A stretch of DNA of 64,000 nucleotides from Liolophura sinensis (taxonomy: Eukaryota > Mollusca > Polyplacophora > Chitonida > Chitonidae): contig NC_088301.1 of the NCBI RefSeq assembly GCF_032854445.1, forward strand, positions 8,304,281 to 8,368,280, given 5' to 3'. Position 1 is the first letter of the stretch, and every line of letters begins with the position of its first letter. A program made the position numbers and the translations under genes. Positions 12,735 to 25,882 of this stretch are shown piece after piece. The notes under the pieces were generated by a model. It did no database searches. It saw only the letters and a list, made by a program, of their open reading frames with translations, and was not told where the DNA came from.

Positions 12735-15700
12735 ATGGCGCTGAATGTTCAGATCAGCTTTAACCTTAAAATGGTGGTGGCTATCATGTTAGGGGAGCTG
12801 ATCAGCGGCCTGTGGTACTCCGGCTTCCAGCACTGGGGTCGGGACCTGGGAGATCGCTACCTCATCACCGCCATCGTCTGTGACGTCGGCCTGGTTATCG
12901 TCCTGCAGAACCTCCGGGGGTAAGTGTCAATGAGCAGTCGGTCATAGACACCTATGTAAGTGGGACTGCTTAAGTCTGTATATTTACCCCTGTTTATTGG
13001 AAAAGCCTCAAAGATAACAATATATTTATTGTGAAAAAGGCCTATCGACAAAGAATACACTCTCGTAAAGCCTATATATAGCGCAAACTGCGCATGTAGA
13101 TATCCCAAACATAGGCCCAAATCGGTCTTATGCTATGTAGGACACCCATGTTAGTCGTATACAACGTACTCAAAAATTAATCTGTTAATTATAACAGAAA
13201 TTCTGTTTTTTGAGTTATGCTAAAATGTATTCTGCTACTGAAACAGATTATTTTGTTAAATATAGCACACATATTCTATTAATTCGACATAAAGATTCCA
13301 TTAGGCTAACATGATATTATGTTGAATTTGACAGAGTATTATGTTATACAAGAATACATTCTAGCATCACTCAGACAACCGACTCTCTGTTAAAATGAAC
13401 AGATTAGTTTTTGGAGCATACAACTTTGCTTTTATTTGGAGATGTAACTAGCACTGCAGTTTCGCACACCCATAATTTAATACCGACCACCGTCAAGAAA
13501 AATCCTTAGGCACAGTAGTGTCAGGTAGGATGTATAAATTAGTACAGTGTTTTGGATGTTGACAAGCGACCAATATCCCTGTTTATACAGTCCCGAAAAA
13601 ATCTACCACCAAAAATGTTGCCCTTATTGTGACCTTACGTGTCAATAAGACCATCTCAAATATCTTCTGAAACCGACACTGCTCCAGATACCCGTTGTTT
13701 TGATCCTATGTATGTATTTATGCGGTTATGTGACACCCCTCATGCGTGAAAGTATCTTAGGCTTAATCTGTGCGATTTTGTTAACAGGGCCCCCTCACTG
13801 ACATTTTAGGTTAGCTTAGATTTAACTTGTTATAATGTAACACTGAGATGTAGTGTCGTTCTTATGTATTATCGTTTACGCGCATGCCCCAGTTTCACAA
13901 GCCTTGTACTCGTGTTACATTTTTTTCGCGCGGAAACTTTCATAAATCATATCCTTGTATGTGATACTTTAACCTTGGAAATGTCATTGCTGAATGCAGT
14001 TTAGCAAGAAAACTGATTTACGAAGAATCGTGACAGTTCGTACATGGACCCTGGGTATCTTTATCATCTTTTAATCTATCTAAGCTATTTTCAGCCATGG
14101 ATGATGTCAACATTTATTCGACTAGTTCTTGTGGAAGCCATGGATGGTGTCAACATTTATTCGACTAGTTCTTGTGGAAGCCATAGTTATCTGATTGATT
14201 CTTACAGAAGCCATGGAGTGAATCAGCATCAAGCCAACTAGTTCTTATGGAATCTATGGATGATCATAGTGCCAACAATTACGCGACTAGTTCTTGTGGA
14301 AGCCGTAAACGGAGTCTTCCATGTTGAAACCTGTTACCCGATAATGATGGTTCAAGATCAGTTAAAGATAAAACCCTGATTTAACACGCTATGTCCTTGA
14401 TTATGCCAACTATTCGTAGATATGCGTATACTACTCGTGTATTTAGTCTGGCGAAGTGTGTTGTGTATATGCATTGCGCTGCTAAGCTATATGTCAACCG
14501 CTATGCTTACAGCAGAGTTACGCGTGTCAGATGTTTGCGTGGGAGGGACGCGTGACCATCTTAATACAAGGCCAGATATACTTGGGTACAGTGGTTTATA
14601 TACATATATACCGGTAACGTACCTTGGACCAAGCTGAGAGTTGCTATGTCACACACAAATAGAGAATCCCTGGAAACTAATCATTACCAAATCTAGTGCG
14701 TCGTGCCCTTATCTAGGAACCAGGCGTTTAACTCATCAAATACTATAGTAAATAGCGAAAGAGTATAGAATTCACAACTAAGTACACGACCAGTGCGAGT
14801 GTTCACTATACCTGTTCTAGCAGGCATGGGTGATTTGATTTATTTGATTGGTGTTTTACGCCGTACTCAAGAATATTTCACTTATACGACGGTGGCCAGC
14901 ATTATGGTGGGTGGAGACCGGGCACAGCCCGGGGGAAACCCACGACCATCCGCAGGTTGCTGGCAGACCTTCCCACGTACGGCCGGAGAGGAAGCTAGCA
15001 TGAGCTGGTCTTGAACTCACAGCGACCGCATTGGTGAGAGGCTTCTGGGTCACTACGCTGTGCTAGCGCGCTAACCAACATGGGTGATAGAAGACTTTTC
15101 AATCTTTCTTGTTTCTGTCATCATGGTATTGTAAAGGATGATTGATTTTGGTTTGCTCCGTGCACGTGCGAGTGGTATTTAATATCAAACATTTAACCGG
15201 TAGACTTCAAGAGCATAAATGTTTTTTCTGAAGAGTTTTTAATCTATAATCATTCATTCATGAACATAGCAGATAATACAAGACAGCAAAGGGAGATAAC
15301 CGGGAAGCACCTATTACTAAGCACATGGGAAATACTAAAACAATGTAGGTCATGTCTAAACATACCATGTCGTCTTGTCATGAGCTCCACCCTAAATCAA
15401 AGACATATGTTTGACAGAGCAGTATGGTTGATGTTTAGTGTTCATGATACGGGAATTTTTTCGTGTTGGCCATGACTTGCATATTAACATTCAGTATTGA
15501 AATCATTCAGTAATGAAATACTGACAGAGGCTGATATACTTAGCTTCTTCCCAGTGTACGACAGACAACGTTATAAAACTTCTGGATGGAGTTCTGAGAT
15601 AGTTCCGGTTGATGCAGGGCAGTTTGGGAGTGTATCCATGCAGAAGAGCATAAATGCTTCCCTGAAAGTTTGGCGTTGGACATTTGCTTGAAAAGATGTT

Positions 15701-16496
15701 TGCTTTAATACTGGGTATATATTGTTACTTCCTGCAGGCATTCTTGGCCAGGAACTATACCCTGATCAATTTTAGCAATTGATCAGGGTTTGGTGCGGCT
15801 GTATGTGTGGTGTCTTAGTGCTGGTATTTCACTGAGGCAGCACTGTAAATATACAGGCATAATGGCAATGGAACCTGGCTATTACAACAACACGATGTCG
15901 AAATATTATTTATTATTTATTTGATTTATGGTTTACGCTGTACTCAAGAATTTATTTATTTATTAGATTGATGTTTTACGTCGTGCTCATTGCATACGAT
16001 ACAATAGTGGCAAGCAATACGGAAAGAGGAAACCGGGCAGATCCCATGGGGAAACCCACGGCCTTTCGCAAGTTGCTGAGACTTTCGCACGTACGATCGT
16101 AGAGGGATGTCGAAGTAATGAGTGTAAACTACACACAAATGCATGTGTTTAAAACAGGAAAGTGCTATTTACTTCTTACCTGTACCTTTAACACACACTA
16201 CAATAGTGATATTCATGCATCTATAGATCTGATTTCTTCACACGTTAAATTACTGTCTGTAGATATCATTTTACCGGTTTATCCCCTGGCTTTTCTTTTA
16301 CAGCCGGTTCATCTCGGTTAACCGTTGGGAGGAGGCGGTCCGCTTCAGCGTGTGGATGGCTCTGGCTGTGGCCGCCTTGGAAGGACCCCACGTTGTCTAC
16401 GGCATTAGTACCTTCAGCTACTTTATCCTTCACGTACTACACAAATTTACGATGGTTTGCGTCATGTTACTCGTTATGATTTACTTCAAGTACTGA
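12735..16496 (+). CDS. Four-helix small membrane protein, DUF1761-like
   Basis: Two coding exons, 12735-12919 and 16304-16496 (TGA at 16494-16496), encode 125 residues. The donor is ggggtaagtg and the acceptor is ttttcttttacag; the phase-2 junction restores Gly62. The start ATG follows a good Kozak context (gcaacatggc). Four hydrophobic segments are visible: roughly residues 12-30 (with GLWYSGFQHWG at its end), 42-59, 74-90 and 103-123. The early GxLWYS motif and overall size resemble DUF1761, known mainly from bacteria and fungi; its function is unknown. It is compact, with no signal peptide beyond the first helix. The 3.4-kb intron holds a MITE, SINEs and a short minisatellite. The exon structure is firm; the family assignment is by recall and moderate. 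Confidence 0.72.
13168..13416. mobile_element. MITE copy 1, family with actcaaaaa termini
   Basis: A 249-bp element beginning actcaaaaattaatctgtta and ending in the approximate inverse aacagattagtttttggagc. It aligns along its length with the element at 49883-50123, sharing attctagcatcactcag and acaaagattcta-like blocks. It lies inside the intron of the DUF1761-like gene. Confidence 0.8.
14094..14305. repeat. About 52-bp imperfect tandem repeat, four copies
   Basis: Repeating block of cgactagttcttgtggaagcc plus atggatgatgtcaacattta. The first two copies are nearly identical and the last two diverged. Intronic. Confidence 0.8.
14835..15078 (-). mobile_element. SINE copy, near full length, with 10-bp target duplication
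   Basis: Reverse complement of the main SINE, from tail (ttatttgattggtgttttac) to head (gctagcgcgctaaccaa). The outermost head bases are missing. Direct repeats catgggtgat flank it at 14825-14834 and 15079-15088. Confidence 0.9.
15759..15789. other. Perfect hairpin, 13-bp arms
   Basis: accctgatcaatt and its exact inverse are separated by 5 nt (ttagc). It is in the intron of the DUF1761-like gene. No role can be assigned. Confidence 0.85.
15920..16110 (-). mobile_element. SINE copy, degraded
   Basis: It keeps gtttacgctgtactcaagaa, then a second tail-like block (gatgttttacgtcgtgctca) and aaaccgggcagatcccatgg. This looks like two partly overlapping, diverged tails, or one inserted into another. 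Confidence 0.65.
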
Positions 16497-19400
16497 GGAC
16501 AGTTCAGCGATCGAAATTATGATAAGAGGGACAACTAGACATAACAGTACAAGGAGGAGTACCCAAAACTGAATCAACAACAAAAAATGAATTTACGACT
16601 TTTACGTGATAATTACAGCAGCAAGAGCCATTAAGATGCACGATGTTCCTTATTGTAACAGAAAAAAATTATCGACCGCACGAGATTAACGGAATAGATG
16701 GTAACAATCCAGCGTTACGATACATGAGAGAAAAATGGAGCGAAGATGGAGCCTTCTTATACCCGTTCGATGTATATGTTCCAAAAAAGAGGGAATTTTC
16801 GACCGAAGAAATCACTTTTAAGGGAATTTATCGATACCCTAGATGGAATTTATGTCATGTGGTTGCTGGAAGTTTTCAGTTGTCGTGCAATAATGCTTCG
16901 TTCGAGAATGAAACCTGTCATCATTTGGAACGATAAATAACGTCCTTTGTGCAGATATGCAAAGTGCGATCATGTGAACATTCAACGTTATATAGCCACA
17001 GATCTCTTTGATGGAAGGAATCGTCTGTAGCTCACAAATTATTGTAGTTGTCTGAATGTAACCATTCGTCCCCATTTCCATTTATTAGGGCTACCAACTT
17101 TTTTTAAGGTGCATGCATGAAGCCATCTCGCGAGAGGCACCCAAATTAAGGCATTATGTGGCTATGAGAGTTATACGCGACCCTAAAGTTAACACGGCTT
17201 CGTGCAAAACGATGCCTTATCTTTACTTCACTATTCATTTCCCTCCGTCCATCAGAAGGTTTACACATATGTTCTGTCGTTTAAACCTACATCTATAGTA
17301 CGTAGATTATAAAGATCGAATTTGACATCTGTTTCAGAACTGTTTCCTAAGGCTGTGTAATTATTTCTACATCTTTTACGAATAAATATAGCCCTATGTA
17401 GTGCTAAGGGAAAGAGGAGAATGATCAGAGTGTAACTCTTATTTAGAACAAGACTAGTAATGGTTGCCTGCACGATGAATTGATACCAAACATTCAAATC
17501 TATCTCATTTCACACTTTATGTGTATATCAAAGGTTTGGCATCGAACTGATTACGCAAACGTCTGGACCTGTCGTGTCGGGTTTCTGCTGCAAGTGCTAT
17601 AAATGACCAAGGGAGGCTACTCCACCTTAAACTCCAGAGGCCAATGTTATAAAAGTTGTGTTCCATTAATCTCATTTTCTGTTAATTTCATTTTTCATGA
17701 TTTGAGATGTTTTAGTTTTTAAAGTTTATGTCTATCCAACGCCTACAGTTTTGCCTTTTTATTGCACCATATTTTCTATGTCACCTTTGAAGTCAGATCA
17801 ATGTGTCTATATACAACTCATACAACGCACGTACTTGCATAATTTATTCTTCAGATCCTTCGCATTTAAATCATTGTTGCATGTTATACATATCGCATTT
17901 AATTTGTACATGAATTGTTTATGAAGTTTAAGTTGTCTTTACGTTTATCTAGTGGCCACGTGCACCTCTGGAAGTTGTGCTGATAATTATACTCTGTGGC
18001 ATAATTTATTCTTTTTTATGATAATACTCTTATAATGTCATCCACTTTAGCTTACGATGCTATTAAAGTGTTTACTCATTGTTCCGATCACTCTCTGGCT
18101 TACTCTTCTCTTGATGACGTGGTGTACTTTAAATGAAAAAGACCTCTAAAAATCGAAGTAGGCATCACTAAATAGACCACTTAAAACTATGCATAAATAT
18201 TGTTTCATTTTTTTTTTTAGATTTTTGTGAAAGGAGTTAAAAACGTTCAAACATTTAATTTCTAAGGTGGGCTTTATCAACCATTCTATTAGAGTTCAGG
18301 AACTCTAACGTCACAGGAAGTTTTTCCAACTGTAATCAGAACACTGGGTGTTGTAATAACTCTTTTTACCCATGAGTAAACGATTACTGAAATAATGTTC
18401 CCCAAAAATTCCTTGCCTCTGCTGAACATCAGGAAAAAAAAGGTGATGTGACGTCGACCTGAGAGTTCCTAGATACCGTCAGTATGGCTCATAAAGCTCA
18501 ACATAGTATTCAAATATTTGAATGCCTTTAAATACTCTTAAAAATCTCGAAAAACAAATGAAAGTATTTTTACTGTCTGTATGATGAACCTTATTTCCTA
18601 TTTTAGCTTTCTTTGACTTAAATCTTAGTAATGATTACGTCATGTCAAATTGCATGCGCTGTTGATAAAGATTACTCTCAGTAACATCCTGTAAGGATTA
18701 CAGATATTGTATTCTTTACAATGATTACTCTTTATAATGTATTATTCCCTTTATAAATGATATTTCTTTAAAAATATTACTCTCTAGTATATTGGACTCT
18801 TTGTAAGGATCACTGTGTTGATTACACTACTAGTACACTACCAGCACACTAATGGTCACTGTTACTATATTTTTGGTATATGTACTACTTCTAAACGGAA
18901 AGAAACAATCATTTGCTGTACATAACACAGGGCTTTCTTCACATTTTAAAACCCAGCCCTAGCTTGTAATTTTGTATATTTAAGTCATTGTGATTCCGTT
19001 TCCAACATGATTCACACAAACTATACCTCTGATATGCAACGTTAAATATAACTTGCATGAAACTATGATGGGCATTATGATGTTTAATTTCAAAGCTCTG
19101 TAAGCCGCTAAAATATAGTTTTCTTTTTTAAAGTATATGTCCTTTTTGCTTAATTTTACAGCCACTTTTGTTACAGGGTTTCGATGGCAACATAGCGGCA
19201 GATTTCCTCCTGAAGTTACTTTTCAGAAAGCTAATTTAAAAGTTCCGCGGTGTTGCATTATGTTCATTCCTTTGAGGATTGCTTTGATAACCTAGAAGAT
19301 AACACCGCTCATCAACATGAAGTCCCTGAAAATTAAATGATCCTGACGAAAAGCTTCAGCTGAACGACCGGGAGCTGGAATCGAACCCGTTATTTCGCTG

Positions 19401-21606
19401 GTCACGAGCAGGTCAAAAGCTACATGAGACGACATTAGGCGGTGTGTTGAATAATTCGGGAATTTCTGTGTTTTAACAGATATTGATTGAGATATTGGTT
19501 AAAGCTTGGCTAATCTATTCTGTCACTGTATGGTTGGGGTGACTGGAGTGGATATAATGCCCCATTCTGCTCGAATCATGGGACCGCTTTATAACATGTA
19601 GACATGCTTGGTATTTTTGTGTTAGTCATAAAAAAATAACATTGAGAGCAACGTTCCGACAACCGTTCCTCAAATTTGAAACTCCACCCATACATCCTTT
19701 ATATTTAAAAAAAGAAGCATTGCTAAACCTTTTTTAAGAATTTATGTATTATTTGTGCAATGCAAACAATACATTTTATTTATAATATTAAACTCATGCA
19801 AGTAATTATGAAATATGTCGTAACAGTGGTGTGCCCATTGCTATACATGGTCTGATACTCTGTTTTCGAGAACCCTTGCGTTGCAAACTACAGATCTGAA
19901 GGAGCGACGTGTCATTCTATGCTCTATATCTGACCAGTAGGCCTACATAATTTTTTCTTTCCGTCCAATGACACCTAACATAGGCCTATTCTAATTATTT
20001 ATTTCAAATTTAAGTGTACGAGTGGTATTTTCAGCTTGACTATAGTACTTGTAAAAACGTTCAGGTGACCTACTGCGAGGTTTTCCTGTTATCACAGGTT
20101 TCTCTTCTCATGTGCACAGCTTTTCCAAACTTATGCCAGACTCGTTGTTATAGTAATATACCATTCCTGGCGTAGAGTCTATCGCGACACACTGATTAGA
20201 AGAGATCAGCCTACGTCACCATGATGAAACTATTTAAATGTAGCGACTGCTTTGTAAGGCTGTCGGGGGTCGAACAAGAAATAAAAGCCTAACAAATAAA
20301 TATCATTACCGCTCTTCTGCAGTGGTTTATTTTCAGATGGACATTTTCGTATTTTTTCTTGCCTAAAATCACCGAATAAAAATTTACCCCATATTCGTAT
20401 ATCCATATAATTGGCTGAATATTTATGGTGTACCGGTATTTTGTGTTGACATTAAATTTGCGAGTTATCCGCAAGCCGCCAAGAAACAAACGGAAGTACT
20501 AGTGTCTGTCTTCAGTGATAGAAATACATTCTGTCTGAATATTGATGACACTTTTCACCATTACTGCTGGCTCAATACAAAAACAATTACTTACAAAAGA
20601 CAATTACTTAGAAATGATAATAATGATAAGCCCATAACATAATAATGCTATTTTGTCATAGTAAAATCTGTATATATACTAAATATGTATAGGCCTACAT
20701 GATCATAGCACAGACCTATACAATTACCGAGATTCTGAATTTGTGAGACATATGCATGATAACAGAAAATGTTATTGTGGACGTGATCAAGGAATATCAA
20801 GGTCATTACCTTATTCTAGCACTTCAGTCCCTTTCACCAGATGGCATATCTGTGCTACACGCACTTTCATATATATGGTGACTATCCACAGGGTGTACCA
20901 TATGTATATAGTGATACATCGACAAACTGTATCTTTAAAAATAATATATACGTAGAAATAAAGTTAACATAAAAAGGGCCATCAAAACCTGCCGAAAAGA
21001 ATGCATTTTTTAAAATTTTTTATAAACGAGTTATGATCTAAAGGATATTAGATTCTACGGTGACCTGTTGCGAGCAAAAACTTCGTGTAAGTCCAAGTGA
21101 CGTCATATATGGCATATCGTTTCTTGCTATACAATCTCGAAATGCCCGACTTCTTCATTTCAAGTATGTATATTTATTTATGTTTTAGGCAATAAACTCG
21201 TCTGACGTCACTTGGGCCTACGTGAGAAATTATGGTCGTAACAGGCAGCCATAGAATCCAACATTTTATATGTTTATAAAACACTATGGACATGAAAAAT
21301 TCTTAAGAAAATGAAACAGATTATTTTCACAGGTAATTTTTGAGAACCTTTCTTTTATGCAAACTTCCTTTTTACGTATACTGTTCCACAGCTGTATATC
21401 GCGTGTATATATTATAACAATTTGCACGATTTATCTCTGCCATTACAAGGTGTATTTTAACAACAAATATAGTATACATACACATGAACGTATATCATGA
21501 TAATCCACATGCGTGCATCGCTCGTAATAATACACAAACAGCTGATCTTAATAATCCACACACTGCATCTATATCATAATCCATGTGCACACAGTATCGA
21601 TCGGGA

Positions 21607-22235
21607 TGATAGGCCCCTATACAAATGGTATATTGATAATAGGCATACACAAATGCTATATTGATAATAGGCCTATACAAATGGTATATTGATAATAGGC
21701 CTACGCAAATGCTATATTGATAATAGGCCTAGACAAATGGTATACTGATAATAGGCCTACACAAATTGTATATTGATAATAGGCCTACACAAATGGTATA
21801 CTGATACTAGGCCTACACAAATTGTACATTGATAATAGACCTACACAAATGGTATATTGATAATAGACCTACATAAATGGTATATTGATAATAGGCCTGC
21901 ACATATTGTATATTGATAATAGGGCTGCACATATTGTATATTGATAATAGACCTACACAAATGGTATATTGATAATAGGCCTGCATATATTGTATATTGA
22001 TAATAGACCTACACAAATGGTATATTGATAATAGGCCTGCATATATTGTATATTGATAATAGACCTACACAAATGGTATATTGATAATAGGCCTGCACAT
22101 ATTGTATATTGATAATAGGCCTACACAAATGGTATATTGATAATAGGCCTGCACATATTGTATATTGATAATAGGCCTACACAAATGGTATATTGATAAT
22201 AGGGCTGAACATATTGTATATTGACATAACAGGCC
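21607..22235. repeat. 28-bp minisatellite with 56-bp higher-order unit
   Basis: About 22 copies of a 28-bp unit ending in gtatattgat. In the right two thirds, two variants alternate: cctacacaaatgg and cctgcacatattg (also cctgcatatattg). This gives a 56-bp dimer repeat. Reading frames across it are repeat artefacts. Confidence 0.93.
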
Positions 22236-22334
22236 TGTTCATGATGTGAAGCAATATTCATACACGTGTATGCATGTATGCTGTCAGTGATGTGTACACC
22301 ATGAAACCTGAGCAGAAAAATCGCCTGGTCTACT

Positions 22335-22340
22335 TTTATT
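22335..22340 (-). promoter_or_regulatory. Candidate poly(A) signal for SLC1 gene A
   Basis: AATAAA on the minus strand, about 265 nt after the stop codon of gene A. Position and motif only. Confidence 0.35.
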
Positions 22341-23938
22341 TAAAAATATGGTTGACAGATAAGGAGTATAACAAGGTATGCTATTCGAGGCTCATGCATG
22401 TGTATGATAACACACAATGGTAGACACGCTTTGCGTATGCAGCTATCTCAAATCCCACGTATACTTGTGGTAGCCTGCCACAACAAATGAACCGTTCAAT
22501 AAACTTCACAAAACCTAATCCATCTTGAAAATATATGAATTCAAACATCTGTTACCCGTGCTGCAGTGAGTCGCCGAATCTCTGCCGGAGGTGCATGTAT
22601 AATACTACGGAAGCTCGTAATAGTCATCTTTGAGATTCAGTGCAGTCTCTCTCTGTCCGCCGAACCGGCTGTGTTCCACGATGACGCGTTCCTTGTGTAA
22701 CCCGTCCCTTGCCAACGTTCCAACCACACCAGCGGCGAAGGCGTCACCTTCCACATTAACAACCGCCCGGAAACGATCTCTGTTCATAACGAATAAACAC
22801 TGATTTTAACTTTTCTGTTTCAGGATTATTCAGGAGGGGCATATCTGATTTACAACTGATTTTAACATATGTATAACAGTCAAAGACACATGGTTGTAGC
22901 AAAAGTTCCCTTTAAAGAGTTAGCTCTACTCCCTTACAGACAGAACTAGACTGACTTAAAGAAAAAGCCTGCCAAAAAGATAGGAGCTGACACCTGAGAT
23001 CAAAATGATTTACACTTTTTAACACTATTTAGACCGAATGGTAGATAACTGAGGTGACTTGAGCAATTCAAATCTTTACTAAAGTGAAAAATATCAACAA
23101 CAACATCTTAGGTTTCTACTTACAGAAACCAATCGATGGCGGCGATGAGTGTAATGTCAGTGGGAATGCCCACTGACGTCAGTACCATCACCATGACGAT
23201 GAGAGAGCCGCTCGGCACAGCTGCAGCGCCTACCGAAGCCGCTACAGACGTTATTCTGCCAAAAAAGAAAGAAACTTTAGCAGTTTTGCTAGAAATTACA
23301 TTTGACATTCAGCTCGGTCATTAGTTACTGCTGGGAGATTTGAAGCCTTCGTGGTCCAGTTGTTCAATAGTGTATTAAACTTTAGTCAGCCATTTCCTGG
23401 TATTTATGTTTAAAATCTACATTTACGAATTTTTGTTGGTATAAATGATGCACATATTTATATAGGCGTATGATTATATATGTTTATCTGTCAATCTAAA
23501 AGTAAAGATAAAATTTATTTACAGGAAATTTTACGTATGCATAGTTAATAGCAGAAAAAGAATGTGTTATAGCCGAATATAATTTCATATACTGTTTTGA
23601 ATGATTTACTGCCCTTAATCCTCTGGATATAATCATACGGTACAAGTACTAAATAATGTGGCCTATTCACTGATTCTTTTAGTTCATTGACATTCACGCT
23701 GTATGTGTGGGTTTATGGTAGGGTGGTGAAAATTAACCACAGCTAGATAAGGACATGATAAGGTATATGATTACTCACCCGACTGTGACCACCTGGCCCG
23801 CGTTCAGCGTCATTCCGTTATACTGTGCCAGGAAAATGGCGGCTATCGCCTGATAGATCGCTGAGCCGTCCATGTTAATCGTCGTCCCTACTGGGGTGAC
23901 GAAATGGACAACCCTGTTGTCAACATTGTTATTTTCAT

Positions 23939-23941
23939 CAG
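23939..23941 (-). other. 1-bp deletion in exon 6 of SLC1 gene A
   Basis: On the minus strand the conserved frame reads ...VTMRCL (cgctgcctg) and then shifts. The downstream [10 protein letters not shown] frame follows only if one base is added. Genes B and C have the extra base at this point. Confidence 0.85.
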
Positions 23942-25054
23942 GCAGCGCATGGTTACCGGCAGAGTGGCGGCGCTGGAACGGAAAAAGAGTTAACCATGTG
24001 TTTACTCTAAGTGGGTATGCTTGGTTTGGTATTGAAGGCACACTGAACAGTGCAGGCTTAACATCAACAATGCCAACGAGGCTGACAGTCGAATCACATC
24101 CCGCAAACACAGGCAACTGGTGCATTAGTCACCATTAGGAGACCACATGGCGAGTTTTGGGACGTAACTACGTAAGAATATTAAAATACGTTACAACAAT
24201 ATACTCGATTGTCTAGAAAAGTCCAAATATTTCCCAAAACTAATATCAACAAATAAACTCATTTATTTCGGTTTAAGCCACAAATATTTCCACTCTTACT
24301 TGCTTTGATGACACAATGCCGAGTTGTACTGGTTACATGTTCCTAAATTACATGTGCATTGAGATGATGGATTCAAGCATGTCACGTGTATACGCAAATA
24401 CGAGAATCGATTTCTTCATATAGCTAATGGCGAAAATGGAATAAGTTTGTTTATACAATAGATTTTATCGCTTACCTAGAAGCCGTCGAAAAGGCTGTGA
24501 TGATCGCTTCCAGCATGTTACAAAGATAAGAAAACGGGTTTCTCCTGGCGAAGAGCCCGAAGACGAGGGGTAAAACGAGGATCCCGTGGATGGCGAATCC
24601 CAGCATGACGGTTAAAACGAACCAGCTGAGCTGATGAAGTACCAACAGTGGATCGTCGATTTCGACGATTTTCGAGGCGATGAGAAAGACAATGCCTATC
24701 GGAGCGTACCTGTGAAACGTATGAGCGTAATGTATTGTTTGTGCGATCACAAACTTTTCTCTGGGTATTTGAGAAGAGGATGATGTTGTGAATCACATTA
24801 AATTCATCTGGGTATCTGAGGATGTGAGTGGTTGTAAGTGAAAAATCCAAGACACGGGTGCGCCTAGTATAAAAACCGTTTTTTTTTTTAGAAACAACGG
24901 CAAAGTTCTGTGTTACAACCCGTAAGATTCATGCAAAAGAATTCCAGTTAACCTAGCACTCGCTACATGCCGTGAATACGAAAAGACAACATAAGCAGAA
25001 ACATTTCAGCGTCATAAAAATTGATCTATAGCTGTATTAGAATTTTATAATTTA

Positions 25055-25215
25055 TTTATTTAGTTGATTGGTGTTTTACGCCGTACTCAAGAATATTTCA
25101 CTTATACGAGGGCGGCCAGCATTATGGTGGGGGGTGAGGGGGAACCTACGACCATCCGCAGGCTGCTGAAAGACCTTCCCACGGCCGGAGAGGAAGCCAG
25201 CATATGCTGAACTCG
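25055..25215 (-). mobile_element. SINE copy, truncated, in gene A intron 4
   Basis: Tail ttgattggtgttttacgccg and body down to gagaggaagccagcatatgc. The head is absent. It ends about 40 bp from the exon 4 donor of gene A. Confidence 0.85.
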
Positions 25216-25742
25216 ACAGAATATTACTAAGTATAAAAACAAAATATCACCCACCAGATGACAAGTGTTATCAACTTCATAACCGCCATATTCAAGGCTT
25301 CGAAAAACGCCGCCAGAGGTCTCCCTTCATCACCAAGCTTAGCGATGACAATTCCCAGAGCGAGGCTGAATGTGATAATTCCCAGCACATTGGTGCCTTC
25401 CGCCTTCACCACGATAGGTTCATAGACAGTCACTGTCTCTGAAAGGAGATCTGAACTAAATAAGACTGTTCATTATTTTTGTAACAAATGTACGTGTGCG
25501 AAATTTCAACAAGCAAACAAATAACTGATTGTTTATTTGTTTTGTTGGTTGCTCCTGGTTTCCGATATATACACAGCCTTTTAGAGCGGTGTCACGCTGG
25601 AACACCTTGCCGAGGGTATACTTAAACATATTAGACAGGATGTTCCTCCCAGCTGGTCACTTATCATACACGTGTGATACGTGTGAAAAACAAAACAAAA
25701 CAAAAACATCAGTTTAATTTCTACATTCATTTCTAACATGTT

Positions 25743-25882
25743 TACCCCGTTTACACAGCCAAAATTTAAAACGGATCAAATCTGAACTGGCTTAAATCGA
25801 AGCCAGTTGTAAAACTGTGTCGTCACACGTCGACGTCAAACTGACTCAGTCCATTCTTAATTTTGCCCTTGTGAACGGGGTA
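25743..25882. mobile_element. 140-bp MITE with taccccgtt termini
   Basis: It starts taccccgtttacacagcc and ends in the near-inverse cttgtgaacggggta. The internal block actggcttaaatcgaagcca is shared with the related element at 52222-52562. Inside intron 3 of gene A. Confidence 0.8.

Larger units (their letters stand above)
16497..22604. other. Intergenic region, no supported gene
   Basis: AT-rich sequence between the DUF1761-like gene and the 3' end of SLC1 gene A. No exon with recognisable protein similarity was found. A weak tRNA-like segment (ggaatcgaacccg) lies near 19375. The only strong structure is the 28-bp minisatellite at 21607-22235. An AATAAA on the plus strand near 17383 is a candidate poly(A) signal for the DUF1761-like gene. 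Confidence 0.65.

Noticed and set aside
19360-19440. tRNA-like segment with B-box-like ggaatcgaacccg on the minus strand
   Set aside because: The T arm does not pair beyond two bases and no acceptor stem or anticodon arm could be folded. It is likely a degraded tRNA-derived repeat.
23872-24138. Open frame on the plus strand opposite gene A exon 6
   Set aside because: It is the antisense of a conserved transporter exon, with no splice or protein support. The same applies to plus-strand frames over other SLC1 exons.
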